Source: Gemmatimonadota bacterium (lineage in GTDB: Bacteria > 4572-55 > J002). Taken from it: a stretch of DNA of 5,130 bases. The translations under genes were made by a program, and so were the position numbers. The stretch spans positions 1-5,130 of the forward strand of contig RFFQ01000066.1 in assembly GCA_003697105.1 (NCBI GenBank), read 5' to 3'. Numbering within the stretch: the first letter of the stretch is position 1; each line of letters starts with the position of its first letter. The notes under the pieces are model-generated. The model did not search any database. It was not told the origin of the DNA and saw only the letters and a list, made by a program, of their open reading frames with translations. Positions 1-5,130 of the stretch are shown here, piece after piece.

Positions 1-23
1 AGTAGAGGGTGTTGTTGTTCCAT
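1..23 (-). CDS. Start of an unidentified downstream gene (partial, runs off the window)
   Basis: An ATG at 23-21 opens a frame that stays open to the window edge and reads MEQQHPL plus a partial codon. It lies 55 bases after the stop of the beta-helix gene and directly behind a promoter-like sequence with a perfect TATAAT. No Shine-Dalgarno sequence precedes it. Seven residues cannot identify a product. In polysaccharide clusters this position often holds a chain-length determinant, an export protein or a regulator, but that is context only. The promoter and the conserved gene direction make a true start plausible, yet a chance ATG cannot be excluded. Confidence 0.35.
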
Positions 24-29
24 AACAAA

Positions 30-59
30 ATTATACCCTATCTCAGTTTCAAAGATCAA
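30..59 (-). promoter_or_regulatory. Sigma-70-like promoter in front of the partial gene at the window edge
   Basis: On the minus strand a -35-like TTGATC (59-54) is followed, after an 18-base spacer, by a perfect TATAAT (35-30). Only six bases separate the -10 hexamer from the ATG at 23-21, so transcription would begin at about the A of the start codon and give a leaderless message. The same bases also contain TAATTTTG, which fits the Bacteroidetes -7 pattern TAnnTTTG, although an upstream TTTG at the usual -33 distance is not convincing. It is the best promoter match I found in the non-coding parts of the window. Confidence 0.45.
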
Positions 60-78
60 TCATTTTTTTGCAGGCTGA

Positions 79-579
79 CTATGCCTGTGTAGTTACAATT
101 ATATTTCCATATAATTCCCGGCGACCTCCGTTTGGAGAGACAAAAATACCACTTTTTGCATGATCATAAACGATTAAATTGATCAGTTTGACCGAGTTGC
201 CCCCGTGAATTTTGACACCAGTTTGGTCACTCCCCTCAATCTCAAATCCCCATAACCAAAAATCATCTTGATAGATTACCATACGCCCGTGTAGCGTTAC
301 TCTATTATGGGGTAACGCTCGCCAAATTACCGGATTATCTTTTGTTCCATGAACATGATTTCTGTTCTTCAATACGCTAATTTCGTAAACTCCTTCACGA
401 AACCAGACGGTTGTTCCCGGAATAACGCGATTTGTATCCGTGAAAGCGGTTACCACGTCCAGAGGAGAATCAAGGGTACCCAACCCTTCGGGACAGCCAT
501 CCGGGGCGACATAAAGGTCTTGAGCGGCGATCGCTCGGTAGAAAAATACAAAAATAACCAAAAAAATAGGGATTTTCAT
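79..579 (-). CDS. Secreted right-handed parallel beta-helix protein, N-terminal part only (probably truncated)
   Basis: The 166-residue product has a signal peptide: a Lys, a hydrophobic stretch (residues 3-14) and an AIAA cleavage region at about 16-19. The mature start, with YVAPDG and GTLDSPLDV (about 23-42), TVWFREGVYE (57-66) and PVIWRALPHNRVTLHG (83-98), matches the opening of exported parallel beta-helix proteins of the pectate-lyase-like fold. Then come FWLWGFEIEGSD (107-118) and the first coils VKLINLIVYDHAKSGIFV and ELYGNIIV, where the protein stops. Relatives I know continue for several hundred residues, so most of the helix and any catalytic or sugar-binding groove appear to be missing. 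The ATG lies 3 bases after the YjbH-like stop with only a weak GAG upstream, which suggests translational coupling. It may bind or cleave the exported polysaccharide. It could be a natural short form or a decaying remnant. Confidence 0.75.
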   Translation of the reverse strand: MKIPIFLVIFVFFYRAIAAQDLYVAPDGCPEGLGTLDSPLDVVTAFTDTNRVIPGTTVWFREGVYEISVLKNRNHVHGTKDNPVIWRALPHNRVTLHGRMVIYQDDFWLWGFEIEGSDQTGVKIHGGNSVKLINLIVYDHAKSGIFVSPNGGRRELYGNIIVTTQA

Positions 580-582
580 TGA

Positions 583-1338
583 TTAGAGTCTCATCCTCAG
601 AGCGAAACCTCCCACAAATGTATCTATATTTTGCCACCCGCTCGTTACTTGGAAATGGCGCCACAGAAGTAATCGCATACCTACATTGACATGTTCCGCA
701 TCATATTCAAGTATCAGATCAAACGGTTTAAGGATTGTTAGTGATATTCCACCAAACATGCCTACAAACTGATGGAAATGGGCATCCATCCAATCCGAGC
801 CATACCCCAGATGGAGTCCAAGCTCCGATGAAGATGTTATGCCTAAATTGAAGTGCTTTGATCCCACCAGATAAAGCGCATTGAAATTGGTGACATCTCC
901 ATCGGTCAAAGTATCTTCACGACGGCTGCTTTCACCTAGCGATATAAAATCATGTGCACCAGCAACTATTGCAGGTCGATACCGATGCTCTGATAATAAC
1001 CGCAATCGGATACTCGGCATTCGTTCCCCGATTCCCTGCCCTCGCGTTTTTCCCGGAATATACTTTTCGGCATCCAAGCGGCGGCTTACCCGCAATGAAA
1101 TCTCTAAAAATGGAAGATACCCCAAATTAACATAAAGTGCCATCAAGTCATATTGACTGTTTCGATATTTAATATACTTTTTGTTCCAATAACTCATTCC
1201 TAGGGAAATCTGCTTATCGGCAGGCATTTCTGCGGTTGGAATCGTTAATAATCCGGTAACTCCAGTAAGGGATTGGCTAGACCCTTTTGGGGGCAATAAG
1301 ACCCCTATGATGAAAAGAATACTCACCCATTTCCACAT
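583..1338 (-). CDS. Short YjbH-family outer-membrane beta-barrel protein
   Basis: The 251-residue protein has a signal peptide (WKW, hydrophobic core at about 5-15, likely cleavage after SSQ at 20-22). The mature part opens with TGVTGLLTIPTAEM (25-38), the typical opening of the YjbH family (G-G-hydrophobic-IPTA). Other family-like stretches are ERMPSIRLRLL (105-115), PAIVAGAHDF (122-131), YLVGSKHF (156-163) and a C-terminal FGGISLTILKPFDLILEYD (195-213) followed by NVGMRL. Alternating polar and hydrophobic strands fit an outer-membrane barrel. E. coli YjbH is about 700 residues and is linked to exopolysaccharide production; this is a short, single-domain form. It starts 4 bases after the methyltransferase stop, with GGAG 9 bases before the ATG, and is coupled to the beta-helix gene behind it. 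A role in polysaccharide export or surface retention is inferred from the family and neighbours. Confidence 0.82.
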   Translation of the reverse strand: MWKWVSILFIIGVLLPPKGSSQSLTGVTGLLTIPTAEMPADKQISLGMSYWNKKYIKYRNSQYDLMALYVNLGYLPFLEISLRVSRRLDAEKYIPGKTRGQGIGERMPSIRLRLLSEHRYRPAIVAGAHDFISLGESSRREDTLTDGDVTNFNALYLVGSKHFNLGITSSSELGLHLGYGSDWMDAHFHQFVGMFGGISLTILKPFDLILEYDAEHVNVGMRLLLWRHFQVTSGWQNIDTFVGGFALRMRL

Positions 1339-1342
1339 GATG

Positions 1343-2050
1343 TCAAGCTCCGGGTTTGATTAATAACCCTAAATAGTGAGTTCTTAAGAAAGGAACCGTA
1401 TTCAAAAGCGGGTACAAGTAGGGCGTCAACTTACCGAATCGACGCGTCAATGGAGGTAAGAGGGTTATCGATTTTAATTGGAGGTCATAGCGGGGAAATA
1501 AGAGTTGAATTTTAGAACGGCTCATCCCCCGCACATGCGGATTGCGCGGATTATTATACCGGAAATCATACCAGATAACTGCCCCTGCCGGTTTGAGAAC
1601 GCGGTCGATCTCTTCAGCCACATGTGCAGCCATTTGGTCATCCAAAATCGATGTAAAAACGGTAAACACCGTCACCAGATCAAAAAAAGCCGTGGGGAAC
1701 TCAATCTGCTCTGCATTTGCCACCTGAAAATGAAGTTCGGGAAACGCATGCTTGGCATTCTCAATCCGTTCTGGTATCAAGTCAATGCCAAATAAGTTCT
1801 CCGGACAAGCCCCCCATTGCAGGTAACCCGCCAGTACATTCCCGGAACCACAACCCACATCAAGGATTTTGAAGGGGGTCAACGGAATTTTTTTATTTGA
1901 TTTTAGAATATAATGCACCCATCGAGTTCGTTCATTTAGGATATACCGGTTACCTGGATTATCCCCTGACCATTGACGTTGGATCGTTTCATTATAGCGA
2001 TATTGTTGATAAACCGTTTTGAGGCGTTCAACTTCGTTTTGTGGCTCCAA
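1343..2050 (-). CDS. Class I SAM-dependent methyltransferase
   Basis: The 235-residue soluble protein has a Rossmann methyltransferase core: motif I ILDVGCGSG (62-70) for SAM binding, an acidic LFGID (86-90) at the end of strand 2, AEQIEFPTAFFDLV (113-126) around motifs II and III, and RVLKPAGAVIWYDF (150-163) as the post-motif strand. The length fits single-domain Methyltransf_11/25-type enzymes. The start is TTG at 2050: the only upstream in-frame codons before a stop carry no better start, no Met occurs before residue 140, and a strong GGAGG sits 7 bases in front. It overlaps the end of the glycosyltransferase 2 gene by 23 bases. The C-terminal region (about 165-235) is less conserved and should set the substrate. 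Methylation of a sugar or of the glycan chain end is inferred from the cluster; the sequence does not show the substrate. Confidence 0.88.
   Translation of the reverse strand: MEPQNEVERLKTVYQQYRYNETIQRQWSGDNPGNRYILNERTRWVHYILKSNKKIPLTPFKILDVGCGSGNVLAGYLQWGACPENLFGIDLIPERIENAKHAFPELHFQVANAEQIEFPTAFFDLVTVFTVFTSILDDQMAAHVAEEIDRVLKPAGAVIWYDFRYNNPRNPHVRGMSRSKIQLLFPRYDLQLKSITLLPPLTRRFGKLTPYLYPLLNTVPFLRTHYLGLLIKPGA
1348..1351 (-). promoter_or_regulatory. Ribosome binding site (GGAG) of the YjbH-like gene
   Basis: GGAG lies 9 bases before the ATG at 1338-1336, inside the last codons of the methyltransferase gene. It supports the Met-Trp-Lys-Trp start, which is also the start that gives a complete signal peptide. 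Confidence 0.6.
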
Positions 2051-3032
2051 AATAGTGCCTCCACTTCCAAAGACCTACTAAAAACCCCCATCCATATGAA
2101 AAATGCAAAACAAAAAAAATAAGGGGTAGCCAAAATAGAGACCCCCATTGTTGGCGGGCAATAATAATGCTTGTGATCAGATTTGCTATCACATACGGAA
2201 TCACCACCGGTACAAGCCACCCAATATGTTGCGTGATCACGAATCCACTAAGCGTTACGATTAATCCAACGACAAAGCATACGGGTACTAGATGTCGCCA
2301 AGAGGGAATTTGTCCTCGTTTTTGGATCACTCGAACTTTATACAGGCCGTATTGATAATATTGCTTCCATAACGTTCTTAAACTAGCGCGGCTGTAATAG
2401 ATGGATTTGATGGAAGGGTCAAGCCAAATTTTTCCACCGGCTTGAATCAACCGGAAATTAAATTCATCGTCTTGATTGCGGACGAGTTCCTCATCAAACA
2501 GCCCAATTCGATCAAAAACATCACGATGATATGCCCCAAAAGCCAAGGTATCAACATACTTTCCTTTATTCGATCCAACTCGAAATGAAACACCTCCCAC
2601 TCCAAAAGGGGAACTTTGAGCGGCGGCTATTGCTTTTGCCATACGGGTTTCACCAATGGTGTTCAAGGTGCCACCTACACAATCTGCTTTTGTTTCCGCT
2701 AATTGTTTGACGCACGTTTGGATGTAATTCAGGGGAATTTCACAATGTCCGTCAACACGAACAATCACCTCACCTTTAGCTTGCTTCACTGCTCGATTAA
2801 AGCCGGTGGGGACAATTTGTTGAGGATTATCAATCAACACAATATTAGAATGTTGTTGCTGATACGATCGAATAATATCGCGAGTTTGGTCTGTGGACAT
2901 GCCATCCGCGATAATAATTTCCATTCGATCTGGCGGATAGTCTTGCGCTAAAACAGAACCTAAACTTTTTTCAATATAAGCCTCTTCGTTTCGGATCGGC
3001 ATGATAACGGTGACAAAGGGCATATTCATCAT
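2028..3032 (-). CDS. Family 2 glycosyltransferase, ExoA-like, with C-terminal membrane segments
   Basis: The 334-residue protein begins with a GT-A domain: VTVIMPIRNEEAYI (7-20), ADGMSTDQT (42-50) for nucleotide-sugar binding, VRVDGH (91-96) as the DxD-equivalent metal site, FGVGG (143-147), and RNQDDEFNFRL (185-195) holding the probable catalytic acidic residue. IYYSRASLRTLWKQYYQYG (211-229) follows. Three hydrophobic segments (about 249-267, 270-292 and 298-320) should anchor it in the inner membrane. This order and these motifs resemble the ExoA-like group, whose namesake adds a glucose in succinoglycan synthesis; the sugar here is unknown. The frame starts MMNM, so ATG at 3032, 3029 or 3023 is possible. 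The first is only 2 bases after the previous stop, and no Shine-Dalgarno is visible, so translation is probably coupled to the family 4 glycosyltransferase. It likely builds a lipid-linked repeat unit on the cytoplasmic face. Confidence 0.9.
   Translation of the reverse strand: MMNMPFVTVIMPIRNEEAYIEKSLGSVLAQDYPPDRMEIIIADGMSTDQTRDIIRSYQQQHSNIVLIDNPQQIVPTGFNRAVKQAKGEVIVRVDGHCEIPLNYIQTCVKQLAETKADCVGGTLNTIGETRMAKAIAAAQSSPFGVGGVSFRVGSNKGKYVDTLAFGAYHRDVFDRIGLFDEELVRNQDDEFNFRLIQAGGKIWLDPSIKSIYYSRASLRTLWKQYYQYGLYKVRVIQKRGQIPSWRHLVPVCFVVGLIVTLSGFVITQHIGWLVPVVIPYVIANLITSIIIARQQWGSLFWLPLIFFVLHFSYGWGFLVGLWKWRHYFGATKRS
2058..2062 (-). promoter_or_regulatory. Strong ribosome binding site (GGAGG) fixing the TTG start of the methyltransferase
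   Basis: GGAGG lies 7 bases before the TTG at 2050-2048, inside the 3' end of the glycosyltransferase 2 gene. It decides the start of the methyltransferase, for which no ATG or GTG start is available near the N-terminus. Confidence 0.75.
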
Positions 3033-3034
3033 AT

Positions 3035-4051
3035 TTATTTTAGTATTTGGTAATAAAGATCGATGATTTTAGCCGCCACCTGTTTTTCATCTAAAATACG
3101 TACTTTATCTCGCCCATTGAACGTATTGCTTTCATTAAATTTTAAGGCATATTCAAGTCCTTCTGCAATGGTTTCTGGTTGGTCATCTTTACATACAACA
3201 CAACCTTCAATATCTTCCAAGCGATGACGAATATCACCAACATCTACAGCTACAACAGGAAGATTACAGGCAAGAGCCTCTTTAATCACAGCAGGGGATC
3301 CCTCATGTTTTGAGGTCAAGATAAAAACATCACAAGCGCTCATATATAACGGGATTTGAGTATGAGGGACATTAGAAACCGTAATTAACTCTACATTTCC
3401 CACACGTTGGTTAAGACTAGAAACAGCCTCCACAGCTAAATAATGGCGTTTGATCGGGTTTCGTGGATTTGCCGCAAACAAAACTAATTTTTTGTCTAAG
3501 GGTAGATTTAATAAGGAACGAGCCTCTTTTTTTAGTGTGGGTTTAAATAGATCAAAATCTATACCACTGGGAATAACCTTTGCCCGATTTGGATCCGGTA
3601 AATATTGTGCTAGATTTTCAGAAACAACGATTAAGGCAGAGGCAAACCGGGATACATTTGCGCTTATCCACTGCAACACGCGCCCAGATAAAGTAAATTT
3701 TCCATCTTCGCCAATATACCCTTGCAGATCGCTACCTTGATATGTTATAACGAGAGGAACACCGGAGCCAAGTGCTAACAACGCACTTTGTCCCCAATGG
3801 ACATGAATAATATCAAAAGTTTTCAAATTATAACATTTCCTTAATTCAAACCAGAATTTTATGTAATTTAAGGGGTTCTTCCGACCTCGAAAGTGGTACA
3901 CTTCAGTATCAACCCCCGCTTGTTGAATAAAGCGGATTTGCTGAACAACAAAAGGTGCCCAATGAGGATGTTCCTCAGTAGGCCATTCGCTTGTAATATA
4001 TAATACTCGCAGAGGTTTGTTAGACTTCACAAAAAACATTCCTTTTTTCAC
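3035..4051 (-). CDS. Family 4 glycosyltransferase (GT-B fold)
   Basis: The 338-residue protein has both GT-B halves. The N-terminal acceptor domain runs from LRVLYITSEWP (14-24) through IIHVHWGQSALLAL (81-94) and ITYQGSDL (102-109). The linker IPSGIDFDLFKP (160-171) leads to the C-terminal donor domain, with LVLFAANPRNPIKRH (189-203) and the EX7E motif in HEGSPAVIKEAL (249-260). The length is normal for the family, and the overall look is TuaC-like. The start is uncertain: GTG at 4051 gives the longest frame, with GAG 5 bases in front. ATG at 4039 directly abuts AGGA, which is too close. GTG at 4030 lies 9 bases after AAAAAAGGA and would give a more typical N-terminus. It follows a 172-base gap and heads a tightly packed run of five genes. 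It should transfer a nucleotide-activated sugar to a growing lipid-linked glycan in the cytoplasm; donor and linkage cannot be read. Confidence 0.9.
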   Translation of the reverse strand: MKKGMFFVKSNKPLRVLYITSEWPTEEHPHWAPFVVQQIRFIQQAGVDTEVYHFRGRKNPLNYIKFWFELRKCYNLKTFDIIHVHWGQSALLALGSGVPLVITYQGSDLQGYIGEDGKFTLSGRVLQWISANVSRFASALIVVSENLAQYLPDPNRAKVIPSGIDFDLFKPTLKKEARSLLNLPLDKKLVLFAANPRNPIKRHYLAVEAVSSLNQRVGNVELITVSNVPHTQIPLYMSACDVFILTSKHEGSPAVIKEALACNLPVVAVDVGDIRHRLEDIEGCVVCKDDQPETIAEGLEYALKFNESNTFNGRDKVRILDEKQVAAKIIDLYYQILK

Positions 4052-4223
4052 CGTAACTCTACAACGATAGCTATAGTTTTTTATCGTCTGCTAAGGTAAA
4101 ATATTAATGTGGTTGGTGGAATCTAAAACTTCAAAAGTATTCAAAATTTAAATTATCGTAATCAACATATTGTAGAGGAAGTATAACTCTAATACCATAT
4201 ATTCTCTATACATGGTTGTGCAG
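4052..4223. other. AT-rich intergenic gap of 172 bases, possible regulatory region
   Basis: This is the only sizeable break in the gene run. It is strongly AT-rich and has no credible ORF. An 8-base direct repeat, taactcta, occurs near both ends (4184-4191, and 4054-4061, which ends at the proposed start of the family 4 glycosyltransferase). One copy overlaps an 8-base inverted match: ctctacaa at 4057-4064 against ttgtagag at 4170-4177. I found no hairpin followed by a T-run, and no -35/-10 pair with good spacing, so neither a terminator nor a promoter can be called. A promoter for the five genes behind it would be the natural guess. Confidence 0.4.
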
Positions 4224-5130
4224 CTACTCTTCATCAAGAGTAATAGAACCTAGTCCAAATAACAATGCAGGTGCCGCCAGACGCATAGCCGCGTGCCCCA
4301 TGTAAAGAAATGCCCATATGGTTACGGAGACTATAACGGCTTTTTCTAACGGACTGGTTTTACGTGTTAATCTTGAAAATAAAATTAGAACTAAAACAAG
4401 AAGTGCTAATAGCCCGAAAGAACCGTGCTCAGCCAGCATTCGTGTCGGTTCTGTATGGGATGCGGCTTTTTTATGAAACGTTAAAATGTGGTATTCGGGT
4501 GATTGTCCTAGACCCACACCAAAAAGAGGATGTTCCTGAAAAATGAGTAGGTCAGCTTTTGCTATATCATCCCGTCCCGTAGGGTCAATATTACCAAAAC
4601 GTTTTCCTAAATTCCCTGAAGTAAACTCATCAAGTTTCGGGAATATTACAAAATTCAGCAACAAGGCAGTGATGATAAATCCAAAGAAGAGGTAAAAAGT
4701 AATTTTTTTATCTCGGATTAAATACAACGAAGCAGCAACAATAGCTCCCAGAGCATTATAAACACCGCCGCGGGAAAAGGTCAATGCTGATTGAGAAAAA
4801 CACCAAATAATGCAAAAAATTAGCACATACCGCATCATTAATAGATTCGAAGGTACAATAAAAAGGCACAAAAAAGCAACAAATGCACCGAGTCCCATAA
4901 TAGCAGAGACTTGATTTGGAGCAAAACCCAATGAAGTGATTTTATTATCAACAGCAGCATGTGTGAATATGATATCTTCAGTAGTAAAAACCGTGAAAGA
5001 CGCTAAAATAACCAAGCTCATAATCGGGATTAAAATGAAAAGAAAAATTTGAAAAATTTCATGTTTCTTAACCCTTAAGCCACTGAAATACAGCGAAGCG
5101 AGCATCAAAACAAAAGGACCACTAAGATTA
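4224..5130 (-). CDS. O-antigen ligase/polymerase-type membrane protein (Wzy_C/WaaL superfamily), 5' end outside the window
   Basis: The frame is open from the window edge to TAG at 4226-4224, giving 301 visible residues (numbered here from the codon at 5129-5127). A TTG at 5108 and an ATG at 5105 exist, but in-frame hydrophobic sequence continues upstream (NLSGPFV), so neither is likely to be the true start. Hydrophobic segments lie at about 1-18, 25-48, 75-92, 96-116, 122-138, 143-164, 239-254, 264-282 and 284-295. TFSRGG (117-122) and the large loop (about 165-236) with TGR, HPLFGVGLG and, further on, SHTEPTRMLAEHGSFGL (224-240) match the Wzy_C pattern of O-antigen ligases and related polymerases. 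These proteins act at the periplasmic face, joining lipid-linked glycan units or transferring them to an acceptor. Polymerase and ligase cannot be told apart by sequence reading. Full-length relatives are about 400-450 residues, so roughly the first third is missing. Confidence 0.88.
   Translation of the reverse strand, partial: NLSGPFVLMLASLYFSGLRVKKHEIFQIFLFILIPIMSLVILASFTVFTTEDIIFTHAAVDNKITSLGFAPNQVSAIMGLGAFVAFLCLFIVPSNLLMMRYVLIFCIIWCFSQSALTFSRGGVYNALGAIVAASLYLIRDKKITFYLFFGFIITALLLNFVIFPKLDEFTSGNLGKRFGNIDPTGRDDIAKADLLIFQEHPLFGVGLGQSPEYHILTFHKKAASHTEPTRMLAEHGSFGLLALLVLVLILFSRLTRKTSPLEKAVIVSVTIWAFLYMGHAAMRLAAPALLFGLGSITLDEE

Noticed and set aside
71-87. Perfect 5-base inverted repeat (caggc / gcctg, 7-base loop) overlapping the stop of the beta-helix gene, next to a homopolymer run
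   Set aside because: Read on the minus strand, the hairpin is followed by a run of A, not T. On the plus strand no T-run follows either. It does not fit an intrinsic terminator.
82-110. A one-base frameshift as the cause of the short beta-helix protein
   Set aside because: Shifting frame near 100 adds only about ten residues before another stop, and no frame restores further coils.
881-1795. Plus-strand open frames opposite the YjbH-like and methyltransferase genes
   Set aside because: They lie antisense to genes with clear family motifs, and their translations show no recognisable domain.
1936-2220. Minus-strand 94-codon frame across the junction of the glycosyltransferase 2 and methyltransferase genes
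   Set aside because: It is out of frame with two well-supported genes, and its translation looks like a frame shadow.
4173-4191. 5-base stem (tagag / ctcta, 9-base loop) behind the polymerase gene as a possible terminator
   Set aside because: The stem is weak and AT-rich, and no T-run follows on the minus strand.
5103-5108. TTG (5108) or ATG (5105) as the start of the polymerase gene
   Set aside because: The same frame stays open to the window edge with hydrophobic sequence, and the visible protein lacks the N-terminal membrane segments expected for the family.

Overview
The window is a stretch of a surface-polysaccharide (exopolysaccharide or O-antigen type) biosynthesis cluster. Every supported gene is on the minus strand, so the genes read from high to low coordinates. 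The organism is Gram-negative: one gene encodes a YjbH-family outer-membrane barrel with a signal peptide, and another encodes an exported beta-helix protein. Base composition is moderately AT-rich and uneven. The sequence alone does not fix the taxon. Some starts have clear Shine-Dalgarno sequences and others have none, so an environmental lineage of the FCB/KSB1 kind is possible but unproven.

In reading order, the layout is as follows. (1) 5130-4224: a polytopic O-antigen ligase/polymerase-type membrane protein (Wzy_C/WaaL superfamily) whose 5' end lies beyond the window. (2) 4223-4052: an AT-rich gap of 172 bases, the longest non-coding stretch. (3) 4051-3035: a GT-B family 4 glycosyltransferase. 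(4) 3032-2028: an ExoA-like GT-A family 2 glycosyltransferase with C-terminal membrane segments. (5) 2050-1343: a class I SAM-dependent methyltransferase with a TTG start, overlapping the previous gene by 23 bases. (6) 1338-583: a short YjbH-family barrel. (7) 579-79: the N-terminal part of a secreted right-handed parallel beta-helix protein, apparently truncated. (8) 23-1: the likely first codons of another gene, directly behind a good promoter-like sequence.

Genes 3 to 7 are packed with gaps of 2 to 4 bases or an overlap, so they are very likely one transcript. The inferred division of labour is: two glycosyltransferases build a lipid-linked repeat unit in the cytoplasm, the methyltransferase may decorate a sugar or chain end, the membrane polymerase/ligase joins units at the periplasmic face, and the YjbH-like barrel with the beta-helix protein acts at the outer membrane or cell surface.

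I saw no RNA gene, CRISPR array, transposase or intact mobile element. The least ordinary points are the coupled YjbH/beta-helix pair, the abrupt end of the beta-helix gene with all three frames closed after it, and a promoter placed so close to the next ATG that its transcript would be leaderless.
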